In this document: piece by piece, positions 1 through 6,929 of the stretch
Position numbering within the stretch: the first letter of the stretch is position 1
Layout of the letters: the number at the start of each line of letters is the position of its first letter
Assembly (NCBI GenBank): GCA_015485035.1
Contig: WFUI01000179.1
Location: forward strand, 1-10,903
DNA from: Mariprofundus sp.
GTDB taxonomy: Bacteria; Pseudomonadota; Zetaproteobacteria; Mariprofundales; Mariprofundaceae
DNA length: 10,903 nucleotides
Direction: 5' to 3'
Notes under the pieces: generated by a model
Told to the model about the DNA's origin: nothing
Databases searched by the model: none
Seen by the model: the letters and a program-made list of their open reading frames with translations, nothing else
Made by a program: the position numbers and the translations under genes

Positions 1-856
1 ATGTGGCGGCCAGTGTCATATAGCCTCCGGTCAGCGCTTTTCCGATACACATAATATCAGGCTGTATCCCGGCCTGATCACAGGCAAACATGGTTCCGGT
101 TCGGCCAAAACCGGTGGCGATTTCGTCACAGATCAGCAGCACGTCGTGTTTATCACATAAAGCCCGCACCCGGCGCAAAAATTCCGGCGCATAAAAACGC
201 ATACCTCCGGCTCCCTGCACAAGAGGTTCCAGTATCACCGCTGCGATTTCATGCTGATGCTGTTCGATCATGGCAGCAAACGATTGAATTTCCGATTCGC
301 TCCATGCCTCATCCGTTCGGGCTGTGGGCGCATCGGCAAAGAGCTGTTCGGCCAGCAGGCCGGAAAACAGATGGTGCATGCCCGATACGGGGTCACAGAC
401 GCTCATGGCTCCGAAAGTATCGCCGTGATAACCGCCTCGAATGGTCAACAGCCTGTTTTTCTCAGCCTTCCCCTGTGCCTGCCAGTATTGAATCGCCATT
501 TTGATAGCCACTTCGACTGCCACTGAACCGGAATCCGCAAAGAATACGTGATTCATGCTGGCCGGTGTAATCTCCAGCAGTTTGCGGGCAAGATCTGCTG
601 CAGGTTTATGGGTCAGGCCACCGAACATCACATGCGCCACAGCATGCAATTGTTTTTCGATGGCAGTATTGAGTTCGGGCACATTGTAACCGTGGATGGC
701 GCACCACCATGAAGCCATACCGTCAATCAGCCGATGCCCGTTCTCCAGTTCAAGGTAAACACCTTCGGCACACTTGACCGGATAAGCCGGTACGGGGTGC
801 AACATGCTGGCGTAGGGATGCCAGACATGTGCAGCTTCAAAATCCATCCAGTTCAT
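1..856 (-). CDS. bioA: BioA, adenosylmethionine-8-amino-7-oxononanoate aminotransferase (3' part missing)
   Basis: BioA is a PLP-dependent class III aminotransferase of the biotin pathway. It converts 7-keto-8-aminopelargonate to 7,8-diaminopelargonate using S-adenosylmethionine as amino donor, in the cytoplasm. The visible 285 residues include VWHPYASM (11-18), the substrate-pocket [10 protein letters not shown] (49-58), DSGSVAVE (108-115), [16 protein letters not shown] (141-156), the PLP-binding Asp of [12 protein letters not shown] (Asp244) and the Schiff-base lysine of IGKALTGG (Lys273). These positions fall within one residue of Asp245 and Lys274 in the E. coli enzyme. About 140 C-terminal residues lie beyond the left edge. 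The start ATG (856-854) overlaps the holA stop as ATGA; it has no strong ribosome binding site, which suggests coupling to holA. A second ATG three codons on is an alternative start. Family assignment is secure. Confidence 0.96.
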   Translation of the reverse strand, partial: MNWMDFEAAHVWHPYASMLHPVPAYPVKCAEGVYLELENGHRLIDGMASWWCAIHGYNVPELNTAIEKQLHAVAHVMFGGLTHKPAADLARKLLEITPASMNHVFFADSGSVAVEVAIKMAIQYWQAQGKAEKNRLLTIRGGYHGDTFGAMSVCDPVSGMHHLFSGLLAEQLFADAPTARTDEAWSESEIQSFAAMIEQHQHEIAAVILEPLVQGAGGMRFYAPEFLRRVRALCDKHDVLLICDEIATGFGRTGTMFACDQAGIQPDIMCIGKALTGGYMTLAAT

Positions 857-1860
857 GATGTTTCTTTTTCCGTTTCAACCAGCCTGCCCGTGCCAGTCAA
901 ATCCAGCGTCAAACGCTCCACGACAACATGTTTGTCTTCCACCGAAGCACCCTTGACCCGTTTTTCAGCCTGCACAATCCGACAAACGGCACTTGTCAAT
1001 TCAGCACCACGCCAGCAACGCGCCTCATCTGCCACTTTCAGCCGTGCCTCACCGAATACTTTTGCCGCACCCAGCGGATTTCTGTCGCGCTGCGACTGAA
1101 ACCAGCGATACATCAGTATTTGCTGCATGCGTGTGCCCAGCCATGAAATCATCTGTACTTCCGCCACCTGCTGTTCTCTGAGCAGGCGCATGGCCAGTCG
1201 CACAGCAACAGGTTTTCGCATGGCAACGGCATGGCACCAGTCTTCCAGAGCATCCGGTGCCCGTTCGCCCAGCAGTTGAGCAACAATATCGATACCGATT
1301 TCCGTGCCCGAGCCGTTGTCATACCAACGTAATCGTTCAATCACCTGGCGGGCAGCCATCCGCATACCGAACAGACGCTCGGCCGTCCACCGGACTGCTT
1401 CGGGGTTGAGATTCAGGCCGGAGTTTGTCAATTCCTGATCCAGCCAGCGCCGGAATCCGGCTTCATCGGGCAGTTTGAATTCGCATTGAGGCAGTGCAGG
1501 CAGCGCTTTCATTTTTTTATGCAACGCCTTTTTCCAATCCATGCCGGGCGCACAGATAATCAGCCGGTGCTCATCCCCCGACATGGCCGCCAGACGAAGC
1601 AGGTGATCGGCCTGCTTCGGATTCGCCGACTGGGCATTACGCACCAGCGCATAACAGCAGGATGGGCCAAACAGACCCTGATTTCTGGATTCTTCTTCAA
1701 AGCGTGCCAGCTCATTGATATCCAGACGCATGCGCAGCGCATTTTCATGCCCCGGCTCCAGCAGTGATTCCGCCGCTTCAAACAGGGCATCATGATCTTC
1801 TCCAAAAAGATAATAGACATGATGTTGAGCTGGCAGCAATTTGTCCGGATTTAATCGCAT
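853..1860 (-). CDS. holA: DNA polymerase III subunit delta
   Basis: HolA is the delta subunit of the clamp loader; it opens the beta sliding clamp during replication. The protein has 335 residues from the chosen ATG (E. coli: 343). It shows the family pattern: a start resembling MRLxPxxL, then [20 protein letters not shown] (about 15-34), the loop [14 protein letters not shown] (about 64-77), [19 protein letters not shown] (about 99-117), and an alpha-helical C-terminal domain with [18 protein letters not shown] and a closing [18 protein letters not shown] helix. Delta has no functional ATPase site, and no Walker motif is seen. The frame is open upstream to a GTG at 1905, adding 15 residues (a possible longer start), but the ATG at 1860 matches where family members begin. 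Neither start has a clear ribosome binding site. It follows lptE, as in gammaproteobacteria, and its stop overlaps the bioA start. Confidence 0.93.
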   Translation of the reverse strand: MRLNPDKLLPAQHHVYYLFGEDHDALFEAAESLLEPGHENALRMRLDINELARFEEESRNQGLFGPSCCYALVRNAQSANPKQADHLLRLAAMSGDEHRLIICAPGMDWKKALHKKMKALPALPQCEFKLPDEAGFRRWLDQELTNSGLNLNPEAVRWTAERLFGMRMAARQVIERLRWYDNGSGTEIGIDIVAQLLGERAPDALEDWCHAVAMRKPVAVRLAMRLLREQQVAEVQMISWLGTRMQQILMYRWFQSQRDRNPLGAAKVFGEARLKVADEARCWRGAELTSAVCRIVQAEKRVKGASVEDKHVVVERLTLDLTGTGRLVETEKETS

Positions 1861-1899
1861 CACAAACAGCCGGAATAATTCATCTAACGCGCCTGGGGG

Positions 1900-1925
1900 T
1901 TCCACACCGTGGAATGAAACATTCC
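1900..1925 (-). promoter_or_regulatory. Two overlapping small hairpins between lptE and holA
   Basis: Plus-strand TTCCAC (1900-1905) pairs with GTGGAA (1909-1914) across a 3-base loop. GGAATG (1911-1916) pairs with CATTCC (1920-1925) across another 3-base loop. The middle arm is shared, so only one 6-bp hairpin can form at a time. In the minus-strand mRNA they lie 40-65 bases before the holA ATG at 1860, and one covers the alternative GTG at 1905. There is no T-tract, so this is not an intrinsic terminator. A role in setting holA translation or mRNA processing is inference. Confidence 0.35.
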
Positions 1926-1968
1926 TACAGGGCAGAAAAAATCATGCAGGTGCGTTGTTTGTTTCATG

Positions 1969-2499
1969 TTAAAATCCGGAACGCAAACGGCTCACAGCAT
2001 CATTGAGCCACTGCTTGCTCAAATCTTTCAACAGTCGTTCACGTGAAGCCTCAATGCTGGTCGGGCCACCCGTTACAAACACATCGCCGCGGCGTTGTAT
2101 ATTACCGCTCTGCCAGACTGTTTTTCCTTGCCGGGCAACGTCCACCGAACCAGTAAGTATCATCCGGTACTGGGTTGCGACACCGGCACTGCTGAATGCC
2201 GATGGCGTAAATGAGGGGGCCGGGACATTCACATGAACGACGGCATGATGCTCCGGATCTGCCACATCACCATCTGTCACGATGCTATAGGCGTCCGAAT
2301 GTAGTTGTTGCCGAAATCGAACCAGCAGATTTTTTTCAGCATTGCCAACAATACTGACCGTTCGAACATCTGCAGCAATAGCTCCAACAGTATTACCATG
2401 CCCTGCCAAATGATAACCACAACTATTAAGCATCAGCAGACTTGCTAACAGAACGCCCACCCAGGCCATCATCGGATCAATATACCGCATATGTTTCAT
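1969..2499 (-). CDS. lptE: LptE, LPS-assembly outer-membrane lipoprotein
   Basis: LptE is the lipoprotein plug of the outer-membrane LptD translocon, which inserts lipopolysaccharide into the outer leaflet. The 176-residue product starts with a lipoprotein signal peptide: hydrophobic segment at 11-24 and lipobox LNSC with the lipidated Cys27, followed by GYHLAG, typical of this family (C-G-aromatic-H-L). After it come VRTVSIVGN, LVRFRQQL (about 60-67), and the later ATQYRMILTGSVDVARQGKTVW strand region that resembles the central part of LptE. The C-terminus is helical. Sequence conservation in this family is low, so the call also leans on position: immediately after leuS and before holA, as in gammaproteobacteria. 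The ATG (2499-2497) overlaps the leuS TGA as ATGA, pointing to coupled translation; Met4 and Met10 are possible later starts. Confidence 0.9.
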   Translation of the reverse strand: MKHMRYIDPMMAWVGVLLASLLMLNSCGYHLAGHGNTVGAIAADVRTVSIVGNAEKNLLVRFRQQLHSDAYSIVTDGDVADPEHHAVVHVNVPAPSFTPSAFSSAGVATQYRMILTGSVDVARQGKTVWQSGNIQRRGDVFVTGGPTSIEASRERLLKDLSKQWLNDAVSRLRSGF

Positions 2500-4961
2500 G
2501 CCGGCTTCACCACAATATTCAGCAAACGACCCGGCACCAGAATCACCTTGACGACCTGCATGCCATCAAGCCATTTATTGATGGAAGCATTGGCCCTTGC
2601 TGCGGCCATCGCTTCTTCCTGACCGGCATCTTTGGCAATGGTAATCTCGCCGCGTTTTTTGCCCTGGATTTGCACAACCAGCGTAATCTCATCCTGTGCC
2701 AGCGCCGACTCATCCACTTGCGGCCAGCTGCTGACCACGGCTGTTGTTTCCATTCCAAGCCGCTCACCGATTTCACAGGCAAAGTGGGGAACGAACGGTG
2801 CCAGCATTGTGGCAAGAGCCTTCATGCCTTCACCATAGGCTGCCTTGCCGGAAATCCCTGTTGGGTTATATGCTTGTAAACTGTTACTGAGCTCCATCAA
2901 TGCTGCAATCGCCACATTGAATGCGAAACCATGTTCAAATGCATGGGTAACTTTTTTAATGGTCGAATGGATTGCAAAACGAATGGCTTTTACGCTTGCT
3001 GCATCGTCATTACTATCCTTCTCATCGTAACTCTGATCCAGCTTTTGCAGTAACCGCCATACGCGCCCCAGGAAACGGTGCGCACCTTCCACACCTGCAT
3101 CATTCCACTCCAGATCCTTCTCCGGCGGAGCCGCAAACAGGGTGAACAACCGTGCCGTATCCGCCCCGAATCGTTCGATAATGGCATTCGGGTCAACTGT
3201 ATTACCCTTGGATTTCGACATTTTGGTACCGTCCTTGAGTACCATCCCCTGCGTCAGCAGGTTTTTGAATGGTTCATCACCACCCTGCTCAGCAGTGAAC
3301 AGGCCTGCATCACGCATCAGCTTGTGATAGAAGCGAGCATAAAGCAGATGCAAAACGGCATGTTCGACACCCCCGATGTATTGATCGACCGGAGCCCAGC
3401 GATCCATATCAGCAGCATCGACCATGGCTTCTGAATTGCGCGGACTGGTATAGCGGTTCATATACCAGGACGATTCCATGAAGGTATCGAACGTATCGAG
3501 TTCACGTTCTGCTGGTTTGCCGCACTGCGGACAATCGGTATGTTTGAATGTTTCGCATTCAGTCAGGGGAGAAGCACCACCGGTCGGTTGCAAATGGGTT
3601 GGCAGTTCCACCGGCAGCTGGTCATCCGGGACGGGCACTGCACCGCAATCAGCGCAGTGCACAACCGGGATCGGTGCTCCCCAATAGCGCTGGCGAGAAA
3701 CCAGCCAGTCGCGCAAACGATATTGTACGCGTTCACTGCCTTTGTGGTTTTCAGCTAACCATGCCGTAATGACCTGTCTCGCCTCCGCGGATGCAAGCCC
3801 GTCAAACTGCCCCGAGTTCATTAACACGCCGGCATCGATAAATGCTGCTGATTCGATATCCCAGTCACCCGTGGCAGGTTGAATGACCTGTCTAATGGAT
3901 AAGCCGTATTTTTTGGCGAACTCAAAGTCGCGCTGATCATGCGCTGGCACACTCATGACTGCGCCGGTGCCGTAACCCATCAATACAAAATTAGCCACCC
4001 ACACCGGAACCTTATCGCCGCTGACCGGATGAATCGCATTGAATCCGGTCGGCATGCCTTTCTTTTCCATCGTTTCGACATCGGCTTCTTTAGTTGAAAT
4101 TTTGCTGCATTCCTCCAGAAAAGCTGCCAGTTCAGGATCCTCTTTAGCTGCTTTTACTGCCAGCGGGTGCCCGGCTGCTACGGCCATATAGGTCACGCCC
4201 ATCAGCGTGTCGGGGCGGGTGGTGAAAATATCCAGAGTTTCCTCGCTGTCTTCCAATCCGAAGGAAACTTCAGCACCGGTCGATTTTCCGATCCAGTTGC
4301 GCTGCATACCCACCACTTTTTCCGGCCATCCCGTTAACTGGTCAAGATCGGCCAGCAACTCCTCGGCATAATCGGTGATGCGAATAAACCACTGTTTCAG
4401 ATTCTTGCGAATTACCGGTGTATCGCAGCGCCAGCATACACCGTCGACTACCTGTTCGTTGGCCAATACCGTATGGCAGGGATCACACCAGTTTACTTCG
4501 GCATTGGATTGATAAGCCAGCCCCTTCTCTATCAGCCTGGTAAACATCCATTGTTCCCAGCGATAATAATCAGGGTGGCAGGTGGCAATTTCCCGGCTCC
4601 AGTCATAGGAAAGGCCCAGTCGTTTGAGTTGACCCCGCATCTGATCAATATTGGCATAGGTCCACTCGGCCGGCGGGCGGTGGTGTTTAATTGCAGCATT
4701 TTCAGCCGGCAGCCCGAAAGCATCCCAACCGATCGGATGCAGCACATTAAAACCCTGCATACGTTTATAACGTGCCACAGCATCACCCAGACAATAATTG
4801 CGCACATGGCCCATATGCAGATTGCCGGACGGGTAGGGGAACATAACCAGACAATAATAGGATTCCCGCCCATCATCTTCGCAGGCAGCATCGATGCCCG
4901 ATTCTTGCCATTTCTGTTGCCATTTGGCTTCGATTTCCTGTGCTGAATAACGTTCTGACAC
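2496..4961 (-). CDS. leuS: Leucyl-tRNA synthetase
   Basis: LeuRS charges tRNA-Leu with leucine using ATP and edits mischarged tRNA. It has 821 residues, somewhat shorter than the 860 of E. coli. The Rossmann catalytic core carries the class I HIGH signature as HMGH (49-52) within YPSGNLHMGHVRNY, and KMSKS at 580-584. A zinc-type cysteine cluster lies near 159-179 (WCDPC and CWRC) and a second at about 436-480 (CADC and CPQC). The CP1 editing domain has the threonine-rich TTRPDT (247-252), Tyr330 in MGYGTGAVM, and HDQRD with Asp342 and Asp345, all at the same numbers as in E. coli. The start is a GTG (4961-4959) preceded by AAGGGG at 4976-4971, 9 bases away. It is the first gene of the minus-strand cluster, divergent from hemD. 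Confidence 0.99.
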   Translation of the reverse strand: MSERYSAQEIEAKWQQKWQESGIDAACEDDGRESYYCLVMFPYPSGNLHMGHVRNYCLGDAVARYKRMQGFNVLHPIGWDAFGLPAENAAIKHHRPPAEWTYANIDQMRGQLKRLGLSYDWSREIATCHPDYYRWEQWMFTRLIEKGLAYQSNAEVNWCDPCHTVLANEQVVDGVCWRCDTPVIRKNLKQWFIRITDYAEELLADLDQLTGWPEKVVGMQRNWIGKSTGAEVSFGLEDSEETLDIFTTRPDTLMGVTYMAVAAGHPLAVKAAKEDPELAAFLEECSKISTKEADVETMEKKGMPTGFNAIHPVSGDKVPVWVANFVLMGYGTGAVMSVPAHDQRDFEFAKKYGLSIRQVIQPATGDWDIESAAFIDAGVLMNSGQFDGLASAEARQVITAWLAENHKGSERVQYRLRDWLVSRQRYWGAPIPVVHCADCGAVPVPDDQLPVELPTHLQPTGGASPLTECETFKHTDCPQCGKPAERELDTFDTFMESSWYMNRYTSPRNSEAMVDAADMDRWAPVDQYIGGVEHAVLHLLYARFYHKLMRDAGLFTAEQGGDEPFKNLLTQGMVLKDGTKMSKSKGNTVDPNAIIERFGADTARLFTLFAAPPEKDLEWNDAGVEGAHRFLGRVWRLLQKLDQSYDEKDSNDDAASVKAIRFAIHSTIKKVTHAFEHGFAFNVAIAALMELSNSLQAYNPTGISGKAAYGEGMKALATMLAPFVPHFACEIGERLGMETTAVVSSWPQVDESALAQDEITLVVQIQGKKRGEITIAKDAGQEEAMAAARANASINKWLDGMQVVKVILVPGRLLNIVVKPA

Positions 4962-4970
4962 CGACTACAA

Positions 4971-4976
4971 CCCCTT
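4971..4976 (-). promoter_or_regulatory. Ribosome binding site of leuS
   Basis: AAGGGG on the minus strand lies 9 bases before the GTG at 4961 and supports that non-ATG start. No in-frame ATG nearby gives a better match to the N-terminus MSERYSAQEIEAKWQ. Confidence 0.7.
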
Positions 4977-5008
4977 GTTTTACTGAGCAGCGGATGATGA
5001 TGGCATTA

Positions 5009-5035
5009 GCCCTGAATGAAAAGGGCGGTTTTTTT
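5009..5035 (+). terminator. Intrinsic-terminator-like hairpin upstream of hemD
   Basis: GCCCT (5009-5013) pairs perfectly with AGGGC (5022-5026) over an 8-base loop and is followed by GG and a run of seven T (5029-5035). This has the form of a Rho-independent terminator reading toward hemD, 59 bases before its ATG. No plus-strand gene lies upstream, so it would either block transcription emerging from the leuS region or act as a leader attenuator for hemD. The right arm can instead pair with GCCC at 5036-5039, or as AGGGCGG (5022-5028) with CCGCCCT (5050-5056). The hairpin is seen directly; the function is inferred. Confidence 0.45.
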
Positions 5036-5059
5036 GCCCGGCGATGGATCCGCCCTACT

Positions 5060-5079
5060 AGAACTGTCCGGCAAGTTCT
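5060..5079. repeat. Inverted repeat in the leuS-hemD spacer
   Basis: AGAACT (5060-5065) and AGTTCT (5074-5079) form a perfect 6-bp inverted repeat with an 8-base spacer. It ends 14 bases before the hemD ATG. It could be an operator half-site pair or a small RNA hairpin near the hemD ribosome binding region. Adjacent to it, ATAGCGCTAT (5086-5095) is a perfect 10-base palindrome that includes the first two bases of the hemD start codon. Neither matches a regulator site I recognise. Confidence 0.35.
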
Positions 5080-5093
5080 TGCATGATAGCGCT

Positions 5094-5867
5094 ATGCCAT
5101 CCACCGGACTGACAGATAAACGCATTCTCGTGACCCGAGCCAAAGAGCACTACCCGACTATGTGCCGGATAGTGGAGGCACGCGGAGCAAGTGCTGTTTC
5201 GCTGCCCTGCCTGGCCGTTGAATATCTTCCTGACATGATCACCCATGCCATGAGTTTGCTGGATACATGCAGCGATGTCCTGTTCACCAGCGCGAATGGT
5301 GTGCATGCGGTAGCAAAAACCATGACTGATGATGGCCGCAATCTGGCCGAGGCCATACAACGCAAACGGGTTGCAGCGGTGGGGAAGAAAACTGCCAGGG
5401 CACTGTCACAATCAGGTGTATGTATCGATATTATTCCGGAAAAACCCTCGCAGGATGGTCTGGTTGATGCATATCAGGCAAACGGATTGCCGGATTCCCT
5501 CCTGTTTTTCCGCGCCGAAGAGGGCCGCGAAACCCTTGCCGAAGCCTTGTCGGAACAGGGCGTGAAAGTGGTGACAGTTCCGGCCTATCGTACAATCTGC
5601 CCGTCAGATGATGCGGAAGATGTGCTCACGATGTTGCAAGACGGCCATATAGACGCTGTGTTGCTGGGCAGTGCAAAGACTGCATCGTTTTATCTGCAAC
5701 GCACCGGCTCGCTGGCACTGGCCAATCGCCCTGTCATTGCAGTGATTTCTGAAAAGATGGCGACAGCAGCTCGCAAACTGGGCCTGAACGTGCAGGTTGT
5801 CGCCAAAGACGCTAGTTTTGAGGCCATGCTGGATGCTCTGGCCAGGCATTTCGATCAACATGCCTGA
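5094..5867 (+). CDS. hemD: Uroporphyrinogen-III synthase
   Basis: HemD cyclises linear hydroxymethylbilane to uroporphyrinogen III with inversion of ring D, the branch point to heme, siroheme and cobalamin, in the cytoplasm. The 257-residue length fits the family (E. coli 246). Low primary conservation is usual, but the signature segments are in order: RILVTRAKEH (10-19), DVLFTSANGVHAV (61-73), VAAVGKKTARAL (93-104), SQDGLVDAY (119-127), LLFFRAEEGRETLAEAL (136-152), VPAYRTI (162-168, with Tyr165 near the E. coli active-site Tyr168), DAVLLGSAKTASFY (187-200) and the closing VAKDASFEAMLDAL. The frame is open upstream to an ATG at 5016, but those 26 extra residues are encoded by the terminator-like hairpin and T-run, and family members begin just before ILVTR, so the ATG at 5094 is preferred. 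It lacks a clear ribosome binding site. hemC does not precede it. Confidence 0.95.
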   Translation: MPSTGLTDKRILVTRAKEHYPTMCRIVEARGASAVSLPCLAVEYLPDMITHAMSLLDTCSDVLFTSANGVHAVAKTMTDDGRNLAEAIQRKRVAAVGKKTARALSQSGVCIDIIPEKPSQDGLVDAYQANGLPDSLLFFRAEEGRETLAEALSEQGVKVVTVPAYRTICPSDDAEDVLTMLQDGHIDAVLLGSAKTASFYLQRTGSLALANRPVIAVISEKMATAARKLGLNVQVVAKDASFEAMLDALARHFDQHA

Positions 5868-5870
5868 CAG

Positions 5871-5901
5871 TTTTGAAAAAGCCGTTATAGTGTTCAAAAT
5901 A
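5871..5901 (+). promoter_or_regulatory. Inverted repeat and possible promoter before hemB
   Basis: The 77-base hemD-hemB gap holds TTTTGAA (5871-5877) and TTCAAAA (5893-5899), a perfect 7-bp inverted repeat with 15 bases between. The same segment offers a -35-like TTGAAA (5873-5878) and a -10-like CAAAAT (5895-5900) 16 bases apart. A hemB promoter that overlaps a regulator site is possible; the -10 matches the consensus at only four of six bases, so this is weak. Confidence 0.3.
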
Positions 5902-5932
5902 GAGATACCTTTTATGATTGCAGTATTCCAAC

Positions 5933-5937
5933 AGGAG
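5933..5937 (+). promoter_or_regulatory. Ribosome binding site of hemB
   Basis: AGGAG lies 7 bases before the ATG at 5945 and fixes that start over an in-frame TTG at 5918, which has no ribosome binding site and would add nine residues not typical of the family. Confidence 0.85.
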
Positions 5938-5944
5938 CAAAGAT

Positions 5945-6928
5945 ATGTCCTTGCCTGATCTGATGATTCGCCCGCGCCGACTGCGTAACTCCGCCACCTT
6001 GCGACGCATGGTACGGGAAACCGATCTGACCACCGCCGATCTGATTTATCCAATATTTGTCGACGAGACCATTCAGGAAGCCGTACCGGTTGTGAGTATG
6101 CCGGGTGTTTCACGCATCCCACTTTCTCAGGTCGGCGATATTGTGAAAGAAGTCGCGGCTCTGGATATTCCGGGCATCATCCTGTTCGGTATTCCGGCCG
6201 AGAAAGATGCTGTCGGATCCGGCGGCTGGGACAACAACGGTATTGTCCAGCAGGCGATCCGGGCGGCCAAAGAGGCCAGCCCGGATATGTGCGTCATTGC
6301 GGACACCTGCTTCTGCGAATATACCGATCATGGACACTGCGGCGTGCTGGATGGTGAGGAGGTGGATAACGATGCCACGCTGGCGAACCTGCAAAAGGAA
6401 GCCGTTTCCTATGCACGCGCCGGCGTCGATATTGTTGCCCCGTCCGGCATGATGGACGGCATGATTGCAGCAATCCGTACAGCCCTGGATGATACCGGTT
6501 TTTCGCATACACCCGTGATGTCCTATGCCGTTAAATATGCTTCCGGTTACTTTGGCCCCTTCCGCGATGCCGCCGATTCCGCACCCAGTTTCGGAGATCG
6601 TGCCAGTTATCAGATGGATCCGGCCAATCGCCGTGAAGCCCTGAAAGAAGCATGGCTGGATGTTGAAGAAGGTGCAGACATGCTGATGGTTAAACCGGCA
6701 CTGGCCTATATGGATATTATCCGGGAAGTCAAAGATGCCACGCAATTGCCGCTGGCTGTTTATAATGTATCGGGTGAATATGCCATGGTGAAAGCGGCCG
6801 CAGCAAACGGATGGATTGACGAAAAACGTGTGGTGCTGGAAACCATGCTTGGATTTAAACGCGCCGGCGCTGATTTAATTCTGACCTATCACGCACTGGA
6901 CGTAGCTCGCTGGCTGAACGAAGCCTAG
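5945..6928 (+). CDS. hemB: Delta-aminolevulinic acid dehydratase (porphobilinogen synthase)
   Basis: HemB condenses two molecules of 5-aminolevulinate into porphobilinogen, the second common step of tetrapyrrole synthesis, as a cytoplasmic homo-octamer in the family. The product has 327 residues, of normal length. The zinc site is the three-cysteine type, [14 protein letters not shown] (120-133, Cys122, Cys124, Cys132). The Schiff-base lysines are Lys197 in [17 protein letters not shown] and Lys250 in [19 protein letters not shown] (35-41) and the C-terminal [13 protein letters not shown] (273-285) and LTYHA (313-317) are also standard. The cysteine cluster marks a zinc-dependent enzyme rather than the Asp-rich magnesium type known from Pseudomonas and Bradyrhizobium. 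It is an unusual neighbour between hemD and hemX. One base separates its stop from the hemX start. Confidence 0.99.
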   Translation: MSLPDLMIRPRRLRNSATLRRMVRETDLTTADLIYPIFVDETIQEAVPVVSMPGVSRIPLSQVGDIVKEVAALDIPGIILFGIPAEKDAVGSGGWDNNGIVQQAIRAAKEASPDMCVIADTCFCEYTDHGHCGVLDGEEVDNDATLANLQKEAVSYARAGVDIVAPSGMMDGMIAAIRTALDDTGFSHTPVMSYAVKYASGYFGPFRDAADSAPSFGDRASYQMDPANRREALKEAWLDVEEGADMLMVKPALAYMDIIREVKDATQLPLAVYNVSGEYAMVKAAAANGWIDEKRVVLETMLGFKRAGADLILTYHALDVARWLNEA

Positions 6929-6929
6929 G

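Noticed and set aside
1884..1967. Resemblance of the short post-lptE frame to the start of NadD
   Set aside because: A GMF...T.WNP string loosely recalls the NadD GxFGGTFDP motif, but the spacing is off by one residue, the HxGH part is absent and the frame stops at once; coincidence is more likely.
5016..5093. Longer hemD start at the ATG at 5016
   Set aside because: The 26 extra codons fall on the terminator hairpin and T-run, have no ribosome binding site ahead, and do not match HemD N-termini, which begin just before the ILVTR segment.
5918..5944. TTG start giving a longer HemB
   Set aside because: It has no ribosome binding site, while AGGAG sits 7 bases before the ATG at 5945, which gives a normal-length HemB.
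6110..6745. Minus-strand open frame of 211 codons inside hemB
   Set aside because: It is fully antisense to a highly conserved gene with intact catalytic residues and shows no domain of its own.
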